A stretch of 41,989 nt of DNA from Bradyrhizobium valentinum (GTDB taxonomy: Bacteria > Pseudomonadota > Alphaproteobacteria > Rhizobiales > Xanthobacteraceae), in contig NZ_LLXX01000177.1 of assembly GCF_001440405.1 (NCBI RefSeq), positions 79,789-121,777 on the forward strand, given 5' to 3'. Position numbers and translations under genes: made by a program. Of this stretch, positions 8,576 through 16,827 are shown piece by piece. The notes under the pieces are model-generated. The model saw only the letters and a program-made list of their open reading frames with translations, did not search any database and was not told where the DNA came from. Position 1 is the first letter of the stretch, and each line of letters begins with the position of its first letter.

Positions 8576-9679
8576 TCAATGTCCGGCGCTGCGCTCCGGG
8601 AATGCGCTCGCAAGTGCAGCACGCTCGGGACGCAGCAGGCCGCGTTCGGTGATCAGCCCCGTCACCAGCCGCGCCGGCGTGACATCGAAGGCGTAATTGG
8701 CCACAGGCGAGCCATCGGGAACCACGCGCACGGTCTCGACGCGTCCGTCGGCGGTGCGGCCGGTCATGGTCGCGACTTCCTCCGTGCTGCGCTGCTCGAT
8801 CGGAATCTGCCTGATGCCGTCATCGATACTAAAGTCGATGGTCGGCGACGGCAGTGCAACATAGAACGGCACGCCGTTGTCGTGCGCGGCGAGCGCCTTC
8901 AGGTAGGTGCCGATCTTGTTGCAGACGTCGCCGCTGGCGGTCACCCGGTCGGTGCCGACGATCGCGAGATCGACCATGCGGTGCTGCATCAGGTGGCCGC
9001 CCGTGTTGTCGGCGATGACCGTATGCGGCACGCCGTGATGGCCAAGTTCCCATGCGGTCAGCGAGGCGCCCTGATTGCGCGGCCGGGTCTCGTCGACCCA
9101 GACATGGACCTTCAGGCCTCGATCATGCGCGAGGTAGATCGGGGCCGTCGCGGTGCCCCAGTCGACGGTGGCGAGCCAGCCGGCGTTGCAATGGGTCAGG
9201 ATGTTGACGGGCTCGCCCGGCCGCTTCCTCGCCGCGATCTGTTCGATCAGCGCCAGCCCGTGCCGGCCGATCCCCTGGTTGATCGCGACGTCCTCCTCGG
9301 CGATTTCGCCCGCGCGCTTATAGGCCGCCGCGGCACGCTCCGACGCCGGCAGCGGTCGAAGCAACCGTTGCATCTCGTCGAGCGCCCATTTCAGATTGAT
9401 CGCCGTCGGCCGCGCCGCCAGCAACATGGCATAGGCGCGGTCGAGCGCCGGATCGGAAGCGCCCGTCCGCATGGCGAGTGCCATGCCGTAAGCCGCAGTG
9501 GCGCCAATCAGCGGCGCACCGCGCACCAGCATGGAACGGATAGCCTCGGTCGCGTCCTCGGCGCTCGCGATATGCGCCACCACGAATTCATGCGGCAACC
9601 GCCGCTGGTCGATCGCGCCGACCGTCCAGCCGTCGTCCTCGAGCCAGATGCTGCGAAAATGCCGGCCGTCCACCTTCAT
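8576..9679 (-). CDS. mtnA: S-methyl-5-thioribose-1-phosphate isomerase MtnA
   Basis: A 367-residue aldose-ketose isomerase of the eIF2B-like fold, converting methylthioribose-1-phosphate (or 5-deoxyribose-1-phosphate) to the ribulose-1-phosphate form. Visible landmarks are RGAPLIGATAAYG near the N-terminus, the catalytic cysteine in THCNAGWLATVDWGTA and the catalytic aspartate in GTDRVTASGDVCNKIGT. The open frame runs back to 9919, but the ATG at 9679 overlaps the mtnP stop as ATGA and gives the normal protein length, so I chose it. This overlap indicates translational coupling with mtnP. The product feeds the class II aldolase encoded at 10643. Confidence 0.95.
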   Translation of the reverse strand: MKVDGRHFRSIWLEDDGWTVGAIDQRRLPHEFVVAHIASAEDATEAIRSMLVRGAPLIGATAAYGMALAMRTGASDPALDRAYAMLLAARPTAINLKWALDEMQRLLRPLPASERAAAAYKRAGEIAEEDVAINQGIGRHGLALIEQIAARKRPGEPVNILTHCNAGWLATVDWGTATAPIYLAHDRGLKVHVWVDETRPRNQGASLTAWELGHHGVPHTVIADNTGGHLMQHRMVDLAIVGTDRVTASGDVCNKIGTYLKALAAHDNGVPFYVALPSPTIDFSIDDGIRQIPIEQRSTEEVATMTGRTADGRVETVRVVPDGSPVANYAFDVTPARLVTGLITERGLLRPERAALASAFPERSAGH

Positions 9680-10551
9680 GAGTTCAGCACCCTTCCGGCC
9701 ACCGCGTCGAGCTTGGCGAGCAACCTGACATCGCGCGCTTCCGGCGCCGTGATCAGTGCGGTGTCGAGCGCCTTGTCCGATCCAACAGGACAAGGCTCGT
9801 GCTCGCGCGGAAAATCCCTGGCGAGACGCGCAACGAGCGCCTTGGCCTTCCCGGCATTCGAGTTCAGCACGCGAATGATGTCCTGAACGGTGACGGCGTC
9901 GTGATCGGGATGCCAGCAATCGAAATCGGTGACCATCGCCACGCTGGCGTAGCAGATCTCGGCCTCACGGGCGAGTTTTGCCTCGGGCATGTTGGTCATG
10001 CCGATCACCGAATGGCCCTGGGCCTTGTACGTCAGGCTCTCGGCGAGGCTGGAGAATTGCGGGCCTTCCATGCACACATACGTGCCGCCCTGCACCGCTT
10101 CGATACGTTCAGCCTTGGCGGCCGCCACGAGGTGCACATGCAGCCGCGGCGACACCGGATGGGCCATCGAGACGTGAGCGACGCAGCCCTTGCCGAAAAA
10201 GGAACTCTCGCGCTTGTAGGTTCGGTCGACGAACTGATCGACCAGCACGAAGATGCCCGGCGGCAACTCCTCCCTGAACGAACCGCAGGCCGAGAGCGAA
10301 ACCAGGTCGGTGACCCCTGCCCGCTTCAGCACGTCGATATTGGCGCGGTAGTTGATGTCGGAGGGCGAAAGCACATGTCCCTTGCCGTGCCGCGGCAGGA
10401 ACACAATCGGCAGCCCGGCGATAACGCCGCGCGTCAGGGCTGCGGACGGCTCGCCCCAGGGGCTCTCGATGGTCTCCTCGCGGACGTCCTCCAGCCCCGG
10501 CAGGTCGTAGATGCCGGATCCGCCGATGATGCCAAGCACGGCACGCGTCAT
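9676..10551 (-). CDS. mtnP: S-methyl-5'-thioadenosine phosphorylase MtnP
   Basis: A 291-residue purine-nucleoside-phosphorylase-family enzyme that splits 5'-methylthioadenosine (and related 5'-deoxyadenosine) with phosphate to adenine and the 1-phosphate sugar. Motifs: IIGGSGIYDLPGLED at the N-terminus (phosphate site), LPRHGKGHVLSPSDINYRAN, the substrate loop TYVCMEGPQFSSLAES, GMTNMPEAKLAREAEICYAS and the purine-binding VTDFDCWHPDHDAVT. A good ribosome site (gggag) lies just before the ATG. First gene of the minus-strand unit with mtnA, tctB and tctA; a 91-bp intergenic region separates it from the divergently transcribed aldolase. Confidence 0.95.
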   Translation of the reverse strand: MTRAVLGIIGGSGIYDLPGLEDVREETIESPWGEPSAALTRGVIAGLPIVFLPRHGKGHVLSPSDINYRANIDVLKRAGVTDLVSLSACGSFREELPPGIFVLVDQFVDRTYKRESSFFGKGCVAHVSMAHPVSPRLHVHLVAAAKAERIEAVQGGTYVCMEGPQFSSLAESLTYKAQGHSVIGMTNMPEAKLAREAEICYASVAMVTDFDCWHPDHDAVTVQDIIRVLNSNAGKAKALVARLARDFPREHEPCPVGSDKALDTALITAPEARDVRLLAKLDAVAGRVLNS

Positions 10552-10642
10552 GACTTCTCCCAGTCAGGATTTCACGCAAGATGTTCGACTATACTGCGAC
10601 GCAATAATCAAGCATTGTCGTGCGGTTGCAAGGGGTCTCAAA
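10552..10642. promoter_or_regulatory. Divergent promoter region between mtnP and the aldolase gene
   Basis: The 91-bp gap must hold promoters for both directions. On the minus strand gggagaagtc precedes the mtnP ATG. On the plus strand an A/T-richer stretch (ttcgactatactgcgacgca) is a possible promoter and aagggg precedes the aldolase start. No riboswitch-like structure was recognised. Confidence 0.4.
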
Positions 10643-11293
10643 ATGCCGGCCAGGAACGACAGGGAAAAACGTCAATCCATCGTCGATGCATGCCGCAGCA
10701 TGAACGCGCTCGGCATCAATCAGGGAACATCGGGAAATATCAGCCTGCGCCACGGCGAGGGCCTGCTGATCACGCCGACCAGCACGCCCTACGAGGCAAT
10801 GCAACCCGAGCAGATCGTATTCATGGGCCTGGATGGCTCGCACGATCCCGCCCAGCGACCGTCAAGCGAGTGGCGATTTCACCTCGACATCCTGAGAGCC
10901 CGGCCCGAAGTCAATGCTGTGGTCCATGCCCACCCACCCTATTCGACGATCCTCGCCATCATGGGCCTGGAAATTCCAGCGATACACTACATGATCGCGT
11001 GTGCCGGCGGCGACACCATCCGCCTCGCGCCCTACGCGACCTTCGGCACGCAAGAGCTTTCAGAGCACGCCGTGCGCGCGCTGGAAGGCAGGCAGGCCTG
11101 CCTGCTGGAACACCATGGCATGATCGCTGTCGGCGCATCGCTTTCGAAAGCGATGTGGCTTGCCGTCGAAGTCGAAACGCTGGCCCGGCAATATCACGGC
11201 TGTATGCAGATCGGGACACCGCGGCTGCTCTCGAAGGCAGAGATCGAAAACGTTCTCGGCAGGATCGCAGGGTACGGTCCTGCCGACAAATAA
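10643..11293 (+). CDS. Class II aldolase/adducin family protein, probable methylthioribulose-/deoxyribulose-1-phosphate aldolase (DHAP shunt)
   Basis: A 216-residue zinc aldolase of the fuculose-1-phosphate aldolase fold. Seen: GINQGTSGNISLRHGEGLLI (phosphate loop), SSEWRFHLDILRARPEVNAV (catalytic Glu), VHAHPPYST (two zinc histidines) and LLEHHGMIAVG (third zinc His). The ATG at 10643 follows aagggg and begins MPARNDREKRQ; longer upstream starts lack a ribosome site. In the DHAP shunt such an aldolase splits 5-methylthioribulose-1-phosphate or 5-deoxyribulose-1-phosphate to dihydroxyacetone phosphate and an aldehyde. MtnP and MtnA beside it supply exactly this substrate. The same fold includes MtnB dehydratase, but no mtnC/mtnD/mtnK genes are nearby, which favours the aldolase. 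The exact specificity is inferred from neighbours. Confidence 0.8.
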   Translation: MPARNDREKRQSIVDACRSMNALGINQGTSGNISLRHGEGLLITPTSTPYEAMQPEQIVFMGLDGSHDPAQRPSSEWRFHLDILRARPEVNAVVHAHPPYSTILAIMGLEIPAIHYMIACAGGDTIRLAPYATFGTQELSEHAVRALEGRQACLLEHHGMIAVGASLSKAMWLAVEVETLARQYHGCMQIGTPRLLSKAEIENVLGRIAGYGPADK

Positions 11294-11301
11294 CGATCGG
11301 C

Positions 11302-12288
11302 CTACTTCGCGACGAAGCCCGCTTCGTTCATCAGCGAGTTGTTGAGCTTGTCGTCCTCCTCGAGGAACTTCAGCATGTCCTTGCCAGTCAGGAAGATCGG
11401 CTTGAGCGCCTGCTTCTCCATATAGTCCTTGTACTCCGCCGTCTGCGTCACCTTCTGAAACAGGTCGACATAGAACGCCTGCTGTTCAGGTGTCACCTTG
11501 CCGGGCAGGAACATCGCGCGCAGCATCAGGTACTGCACGTCGAGCCCCTCCTCCTTGCAGGTCGGGATGTCGTTCCACGATTGCGTTTCGGTGACCTTGG
11601 TCTTGTAGGAGATGCGCTCCTTGTCGAACACGCACAGCGCACGGACCTGGCCAGCGCGCCAGACTTCCAGATTCTCGGAAGGGTTGTTGACGTTGGCTTC
11701 GGTGTGCTTGCCGACCAGTTGCGTCGCCGCCTCGCCGCCGGACTTGTACGGCAGATAGGAGAATTTCGCGCCGGTCTTCTGCTCCATAAACACGGTCAAC
11801 ACGTGATCCTCGCGCTTGGAGCCGGTACCACCCATCTTGAACGGCGAGCTTGCAGCCTTGGCGGCCGCGATGAATTCCTTCACCGTCTTCGGTCCGTCGG
11901 CATTGTCCCACAGCACGAATTGGTCCATCGCAACGACCGATACCGGCGTCAGGTCGCGCCAGTTGAAGGGGATCTTGGCCGACAGCGGCAGCATGTAGAT
12001 CAGGGAATAGGCGATCAGCACCTTGTTGGGATCGCCGTCGCTGGACTTCATGTACATCAGCGCCTCGGCGCCGGACGCCCCGCCCTTGAGCGACACCACC
12101 ATCGGCTGCTTCATCAGATTGTTCTTCTGAATTGCCGCTTGCATCATCCGCGCCATCTGGTCCGAGGCGCCGCCCGCGCCGGCTGCAACCACGATTTCGA
12201 CCGGCTTGGTTGGCTCCCAGGCGGCAAGCGCCGGGGTGCTTGCGATCATGGCCGTCAAGGCGGCCGCGGCTTTCAGCATCTGTCCCAC
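11302..12288 (-). CDS. tctC: Tripartite tricarboxylate transporter substrate-binding protein (TctC/Bug family)
   Basis: A periplasmic binding protein of about 328 residues. The N-terminus from the GTG at 12288 is VGQMLKAAAALTAMIASTPA followed by LAAWEP, a signal peptide cleaved after ALA. The mature part starts WEPTKPVEIVVAAGAGGASD, the typical Bug pattern, and continues with GGASGAEAL and PYKSGGEAATQLVGKHTEAN. I chose GTG because gggagaa lies five bases upstream; an ATG at 12279 is the alternative but has no spaced ribosome site. It converges on the aldolase gene, with only 8 bp between the stops. tctA and tctB lie on the far side of mtnA-mtnP, so the transporter genes bracket the salvage genes. 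The ligand pocket is unknown. Confidence 0.9.
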   Translation of the reverse strand: MGQMLKAAAALTAMIASTPALAAWEPTKPVEIVVAAGAGGASDQMARMMQAAIQKNNLMKQPMVVSLKGGASGAEALMYMKSSDGDPNKVLIAYSLIYMLPLSAKIPFNWRDLTPVSVVAMDQFVLWDNADGPKTVKEFIAAAKAASSPFKMGGTGSKREDHVLTVFMEQKTGAKFSYLPYKSGGEAATQLVGKHTEANVNNPSENLEVWRAGQVRALCVFDKERISYKTKVTETQSWNDIPTCKEEGLDVQYLMLRAMFLPGKVTPEQQAFYVDLFQKVTQTAEYKDYMEKQALKPIFLTGKDMLKFLEEDDKLNNSLMNEAGFVAK

Positions 12289-12540
12289 GAGTTTCTCCCA
12301 TATGTCATTGTTGTATTTAGAAAAATTATCATTGCCCGCCACGCCATTGTGCGAGCGAACCGACCAGAGTTCAAGCTGCACCGCAATGCGCCGCCTATGA
12401 CTTTCGCATGAGGCGCAAGCCCCTTCAGCAACAGCCTCGTAGCTGGAAGCAGCCGATTCAAGCCCGCGGCTTTTCCGTTGCACGGCTGCGTGTGGGCCCA
12501 TCTAATGCACGTTGCAAGGATAATCAGGTGGAGCAACCGA

Positions 12541-12933
12541 ATGAGAAGGATTTTGATGGCCGTCCTCATGGGGGCGACGGTGACCCTCGCCGGGTGTGGA
12601 CGGGATCCAGGACCGAAAGGGGATCCTGGCCCTCAAGGACCCGCCGGGCCGCAGGGCGCGCAGGGCTTGCAAGGCGTGCCCGGCCCTCAAGGACAACAAG
12701 GTCCGCAAGGGCAACAGGGTCCTCAAGGACCACAGGGACCGCAGGGTGCGCCCGGAGCAAAGGGCGATCCCGGACCGGCTGCTACTTCCATCAGGTCGGT
12801 CCAGGCCGACCGCGAGGTCAGTTGCGATGCAAGTGAAAATCTGGTGTCGGTGTTCTGCCCGTCTGGCGGCGCACCCGATGGCGCCAAGTGCGCCACCGCT
12901 CCTGCCATTGGTCTTTGCCTCAAAAAGCCATAG
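12541..12933 (+). CDS. Collagen-like repeat lipoprotein
   Basis: A 130-residue protein beginning MRRILMAVLMGATVTLAGCG, a lipoprotein signal with lipobox LAGC and the lipidated Cys at position 19. About 20 consecutive Gly-X-Y triplets follow (GRDPGPKGDPGPQGPAGPQG, then runs of GPQGQQ and GPQGPQ, ending GAKGDPGP), typical of bacterial collagen-like stalks. The last 50 residues form a non-repetitive domain with four cysteines (SCDASENL, FCPSGG, KCATAP, LCLKKP), suggesting two disulphides. The predicted picture is a lipid-anchored triple-helical stalk displaying a small disulphide-bonded head. The role is unknown. It is followed 48 bp later by another small secreted protein on the same strand. 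Confidence 0.8.
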   Translation: MRRILMAVLMGATVTLAGCGRDPGPKGDPGPQGPAGPQGAQGLQGVPGPQGQQGPQGQQGPQGPQGPQGAPGAKGDPGPAATSIRSVQADREVSCDASENLVSVFCPSGGAPDGAKCATAPAIGLCLKKP

Positions 12934-12981
12934 CCATCCTATTGTGCTGCGGTCCGACAAATGACGCGCTAACGAGGAAGC

Positions 12982-13311
12982 ATGAAGGCGTTCGCGATTG
13001 GTTTGGTCCTGGCTTGTCTTTCCACCGTCGCGGACGCCGGCTCGTCAATAATTGGCGCAGGCTCTCAATCCTGTACGGCTTGGACTAATCGCAAAAAGAA
13101 TGCGGTCGTCAAAGGAAGCTTTGAATCCTGGCTGGTTGGATTCATCAGTGGCCTGAACATCAGCGGCGAGCGGGACATGGTTGGTGGCGGCGACTTCGAC
13201 GCGATCGTCGCGTGGATGGATCAACGTTGCCTCGCAACCCCTTCAGACAGAATAGGTATCGCAGCGCTCGACCTGGGTATGGAACTGGCAAGAAAGGCTG
13301 CCAAACCATAG
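12982..13311 (+). CDS. Small secreted protein of unknown function
   Basis: A 109-residue protein with a clear signal peptide (MKAFAIGLVLACLSTVADAG). The mature part contains two cysteines (SCTAWTN and QRCLATP), a central hydrophobic WLVGFISGLN stretch and IAALDLGMELARKA at the end. The arrangement of a C-x-x-W followed by a 'W..GFISG' segment and a late cysteine resembles the small helical Rap1a/HdeA-like periplasmic proteins, but I cannot assign it firmly. The start is preceded by aggaag. It may be co-transcribed with the collagen-like lipoprotein upstream. Confidence 0.65.
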   Translation: MKAFAIGLVLACLSTVADAGSSIIGAGSQSCTAWTNRKKNAVVKGSFESWLVGFISGLNISGERDMVGGGDFDAIVAWMDQRCLATPSDRIGIAALDLGMELARKAAKP

Positions 13312-13335
13312 TGGGCGGTTCTGACCGCTTGTGCC

Positions 13336-14133
13336 CTATTTGCCTTTCCAGTTCGGCGAGCGCTTGTTGAGGAATGCGTCCATGCCCTCGCGGAAATCCT
13401 CGCTCATATAGGCGCGCAGGATCAGGTCTTCGCCCTCGTCGCGGGTCAACGTTCGCCGGATGCGGCGCACCGCTTCCTTGGTGACCTCGAGCGTGATCGG
13501 CGCATGGCTGGCGACGAGCTTTGCCGTTTCGTCGGCGCGTCGCTGCAACGTCGCGACGTCCGGCACCACTTCGTTGAGCAGCCCGAGCGCCAGCGCTTCC
13601 GGTGCCTCGACCAGCCGCGCCTTGAAGATCAGGTCTTTGGTCCGTGCGGGACCTACCAGCGATACCAGCCTGGAAATATTCGACATCGACAAGCAGTTGC
13701 CGAGCGTGCGCGCTATCGGAAATCCTATCCGTGTCGTCTCAGTGCCGATACGGATGTCGCAGCACGCCGCGATCCCCGCGCCGCCGCCGGTGCAGGCGCC
13801 GGCAATCGCCGCGATCGTCGGAACGCGGCACGCCTCCAGCGCACCGAGCACGCGGTCAATCCGCGCCTCGTAGTCGAGCGCATCCTGTGCGGTCTTGAAG
13901 GCACGGAACTGCGAGATGTCGGTGCCCGACGCGAACGCTTTGTCGCCCGCGCCGGTCAGGATCATCGCCTTGATCGAGCGATCATTGTTGATGGTCTCGC
14001 AGATCGCCGCCATTTGCTCGTACATAGCAAAGGTCAGCGCGTTGCGCGCTTGCGGACGGTTGAACGTCAGCCGGGCGATGCCGTCCTCGACGGAATAAAT
14101 CAGGTCTTCGGTCGCAGCTACCGGAGCGTTCAT
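13336..14133 (-). CDS. Enoyl-CoA hydratase/isomerase (crotonase) family protein
   Basis: A 265-residue crotonase-fold protein. It shows LTFNRPQARNALTFAMYEQM, the first oxyanion-hole region FASGTDISQF, and the second, AGACTGGGAGIAACCDIRI. The usual acid/base glutamate of enoyl-CoA hydratases in the 'E...G..P' region is not evident: after the GIAACCDIRIGTETTRIGFP block the sequence runs IARTLGNCLSMSN. It may therefore be an isomerase, hydrolase or other crotonase rather than a classical hydratase. It ends the minus-strand series after two aminotransferase genes (35 bp gap), so it probably shares their transcript. Substrate unknown. Confidence 0.85.
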   Translation of the reverse strand: MNAPVAATEDLIYSVEDGIARLTFNRPQARNALTFAMYEQMAAICETINNDRSIKAMILTGAGDKAFASGTDISQFRAFKTAQDALDYEARIDRVLGALEACRVPTIAAIAGACTGGGAGIAACCDIRIGTETTRIGFPIARTLGNCLSMSNISRLVSLVGPARTKDLIFKARLVEAPEALALGLLNEVVPDVATLQRRADETAKLVASHAPITLEVTKEAVRRIRRTLTRDEGEDLILRAYMSEDFREGMDAFLNKRSPNWKGK

Positions 14134-14168
14134 CGCAGCTCTCTCTATCTTGTTTCGATCAAACGATC

Positions 14169-15368
14169 TCAGGCAACGGCAGCCTTCGGCATCGCGACGA
14201 CGTCGCGCCCCTTGAGCACTTCCATCGCCGCCAACACGCCGCCGCCGCGATGAGGCACCTTGGCGAGATCGAGACCCATCTCGACGCCCGACAGCGTGCC
14301 CATCATCATCAGGTCATTGAAGTGCCCGATGTGGCCGATCCGGAACACCCGGCCCTTGATCTTGTTCAGGCCGGTGCCGAGCGACATGTCGAAATTTTCC
14401 AGCACGACCTTGCGGAAATTATCGGCGTCATGGCCTTCCGGCATGACGACGCCAGTCAGCGCGGGCGAGTGCGCGCCCTGCTCCTGACATTGCGTTTCCA
14501 GCCCCCACACCTTGATCGCCGCGCGCGTCGCGGCGCTATGGCGCTTGTGCCGGGCGAAGACATTCTCCAGCCCCTCCTCCTCGAGCATCTTGATCGCCTC
14601 GCGCAGGCCGAACAGCAGGTTCGTTGCCGGCGTGTAGGGCCAGGTGCCCGCCTTGTTGATCGCGATGACCTCCTGCCAGTCCCAGTAGGAGCGCATGGCA
14701 GGATTGGCTTTCGCCACTGCAAGCGCCTTTTCTGAGATGGCGTTGAAGCCAAGCCCCGGCGGCAGCATCAGGCCCTTCTGCGAGCCGGCCACCGACACGT
14801 CGATGCCCCAGGCATCGTGCTCATATTCCAGCGATCCGAGACCCGAGATGGTGTCGACCATCAGCAATGCCGGATGGTTGACGCGGTCGAGAATCTTGCG
14901 GACGTCCTGCGGATGGGTGACGCAGCCGGTCGAGGTCTCGTTGTGAACCACGCAAACGGCCTTGATCTTGTGCGCCTTGTCGGCCGACAGCCGCGCCTCG
15001 ATCTGCTCGAGGTCGGCGCCGTGACGCCAGTCGCCGGGAATGAAATCCACTTCGAGCTTGAACTTGTCGGCGATGCCGTGCCACAGAACGGCGAACTGCC
15101 CGGTTTCGGCCATCAGAACCTTGTCGCCGGGCTGCAGCGTGTTGACGAGAGCCGCCTCCCAGGCGCCAGTGCCGGACGAGGGAAAGATGATCACCGGCTG
15201 CTTGGTGCGAAACACCCGCTGCATGGCCGCCAGAACGGCGTACCCGACCTCGGCAAACTCGGGACCCCGGTGGTCCAAGGTCGGCATATCCATAGCGCGC
15301 AGCACCCGGTCCGGCACGTTGGTCGGTCCCGGAATCTGCAGAAAATGCTTTCCAGTATGCACGGTCAT
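14169..15368 (-). CDS. Class V aminotransferase, serine/alanine-glyoxylate type (copy 1)
   Basis: A 399-residue PLP enzyme from the ATG at 15368 (MTVHTGKHFLQIPGPTNVPD). The open frame continues upstream but this start matches the family N-terminus. Motifs: IIFPSSGTGAWEAALVNTL (cofactor phosphate), VVHNETSTGC, LMVDTISGLGSLEYEHDAWG (Asp pairing with the pyridine nitrogen), the Schiff-base lysine in VAGSQKGLMLPPGLGF, and YTPATNLLFGLREAIKML. The pattern is closest to serine-glyoxylate and alanine-glyoxylate aminotransferases, which make glycine from glyoxylate. It is a tandem paralogue of the gene at 15511. Ureidoglycine-glyoxylate aminotransferase is an alternative; no other purine-degradation genes are nearby. 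Confidence 0.9.
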   Translation of the reverse strand: MTVHTGKHFLQIPGPTNVPDRVLRAMDMPTLDHRGPEFAEVGYAVLAAMQRVFRTKQPVIIFPSSGTGAWEAALVNTLQPGDKVLMAETGQFAVLWHGIADKFKLEVDFIPGDWRHGADLEQIEARLSADKAHKIKAVCVVHNETSTGCVTHPQDVRKILDRVNHPALLMVDTISGLGSLEYEHDAWGIDVSVAGSQKGLMLPPGLGFNAISEKALAVAKANPAMRSYWDWQEVIAINKAGTWPYTPATNLLFGLREAIKMLEEEGLENVFARHKRHSAATRAAIKVWGLETQCQEQGAHSPALTGVVMPEGHDADNFRKVVLENFDMSLGTGLNKIKGRVFRIGHIGHFNDLMMMGTLSGVEMGLDLAKVPHRGGGVLAAMEVLKGRDVVAMPKAAVA

Positions 15369-15510
15369 GGGCGTCCTTCCCGGTCTTGCCTTGGCGTTTC
15401 GAGCCGCTCGAATATCACCATTTGGCGGGCTTGTCGCCCGAAGGACGCAGCACGTCAATGCATAAGGAGCAGGGCTGGAGCGGTGCCTCCCGGCAGGCGC
15501 GAGCTGCCGG

Positions 15511-16713
15511 CTAGCTGCCGACGACCTTGAGATGCGCCGGGGAATTGTCTTGCGGGCGCTGCTCCAGATACTTCATCGCGGCATCGACGCCTCCGGAACG
15601 ATGCGGAACGCCGGCGACCGACAGCCCCATCTCCACGCCGGTCAACGCACCGAGCAGCGTGAGCTCATTGCATTCGCCGAGATGGCCGATGCGGAACACC
15701 TTGCCCGCGACTTTCGACAGGCCTGCGCCGAGCGACATGTTGTAGTTGTCGAGCACGACCTGACGAAATTGATCGGCGTCGTGTCCCGGCGGCATCAGCA
15801 CGGCGGTCAGCACGGGCGAATACTCCTGGGGTTCCTGGCACAGCACCTCCAGCCCCCAATGATTGACCGCCGCTCGAGTCGCTGCGGCGAGCCTCTGGTG
15901 ACGCGCGAACACATTGTCGAGCCCCTCCTCGAGCAGCATCGCAATCGCCTCACGCAGCCCATAGAGCAGGTTTGTCGCCGGCGTATACGGAAAAAAACCC
16001 TTCGCGTTCGGCTTCAGCATCTCCTCCCAATCAAAATAGGAGCGCGGCATCCGGTTGGTTCTGGCGGCGGCGCGGGCCTTCTCCGAGATCGCGTTGAAGC
16101 CGAGGCCGGGCGGCAGCATGAAGCCCTTTTGCGAGCAACTGACGCTGACATCGACCTTCCACTCGTCATGTCGGTAGTCGACCGACCCGAGCGAGGAGAT
16201 GGTGTCGACCATCAACAAAGCGGGATGTCCGGTCCGGTCGATCGCGGCGCGGATGTCGGCGATACGGCTGGTCGCGCCGGTGGAGGTCTCGTTATGGACG
16301 ACCATCACCGCCTTGATCGCGTGTGCGGCATCGCCTGCGAGCCTGGCCTCGATCTGGGCGGGCTCGGCGCCGCGACGCCAATCACCGGGAATGAAATCGA
16401 CCTCGATCCCGAAGCGGCCCGCCATCTGGCGCCACAGGGTTGCAAAGTGACCAGTCTCCGCCATCAGGACCTTGTCGCCGGGCGACAGGGTGTTGACGAT
16501 CGCGGCCTCCCAGGCGCCTGTCCCTGATGACGGGAAGATCACCACCGGTCCGGAGGTCTGGAAAATCCGCTGGCTGCCCTCAAGCACCGCCCGCCCGAGT
16601 TCGGCGAACTGGGTGCTCCGGTGATCAATCACGGGCATGTCCATCGCGCGAAGAATCCGGTCCGGGACCGGGCTGGGCCCTGGAATCTGCAGAAAATGCC
16701 GTCCTTGCCGCAT
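15511..16713 (-). CDS. Class V aminotransferase, serine/alanine-glyoxylate type (copy 2)
   Basis: A 400-residue paralogue of the downstream gene, clearly alike along its whole length: MRQGRHFLQIPGPSPVPDRI, VIFPSSGTGAWEAAIVNTLS, VVHNETSTGA, LMVDTISSLGSVDYRHDEW and the PLP lysine in SCSQKGFMLPPGLGF. It differs most in the 100 residues after the lysine and at the C-terminus, where substrate specificity is usually set. First gene of a minus-strand unit with copy 1 and the crotonase. It diverges from the GntR gene through a 114-bp A/T-rich intergenic region, so its expression is probably controlled by that regulator. A 142-bp gap separates the two copies. Confidence 0.9.
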   Translation of the reverse strand: MRQGRHFLQIPGPSPVPDRILRAMDMPVIDHRSTQFAELGRAVLEGSQRIFQTSGPVVIFPSSGTGAWEAAIVNTLSPGDKVLMAETGHFATLWRQMAGRFGIEVDFIPGDWRRGAEPAQIEARLAGDAAHAIKAVMVVHNETSTGATSRIADIRAAIDRTGHPALLMVDTISSLGSVDYRHDEWKVDVSVSCSQKGFMLPPGLGFNAISEKARAAARTNRMPRSYFDWEEMLKPNAKGFFPYTPATNLLYGLREAIAMLLEEGLDNVFARHQRLAAATRAAVNHWGLEVLCQEPQEYSPVLTAVLMPPGHDADQFRQVVLDNYNMSLGAGLSKVAGKVFRIGHLGECNELTLLGALTGVEMGLSVAGVPHRSGGVDAAMKYLEQRPQDNSPAHLKVVGS

Positions 16714-16827
16714 GACAACCTCCCAAAACGTCTTGAGGGATCATTTTGCATTCATTTTTTGTCTTTTCAACTTAATTTTGGTATTCAATCTGGATCGTCG
16801 ACGCTGCAGATTTCGCAAACTATTGTT
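16714..16827. promoter_or_regulatory. Divergent promoter region, aminotransferase operon / gntR
   Basis: A/T-rich 114-bp gap (for example attttgcattcattttttg) between divergent genes, in contrast to the GC-rich flanks. It must hold promoters for both sides and is the expected place for GntR-family operators. Several TTCA/TGAA-type half sites are visible, but no long palindrome here. Confidence 0.4.

Noticed and set aside
6232..8652. An 806-codon plus-strand open frame
   Set aside because: It lies antisense to tctA and tctB, is rich in Arg, His, Gln and Asp as expected for the reverse reading of GC-rich membrane protein genes, and shows no domain.
9799..12411. An 870-codon plus-strand open frame
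   Set aside because: It runs opposite mtnP and tctC and across the aldolase gene in another frame; its composition is that of a shadow of GC-rich genes.
12600..12780. Possible tandem DNA satellite
   Set aside because: The repetitive DNA encodes Gly-X-Y triplets in frame behind a lipoprotein signal, so it is coding.
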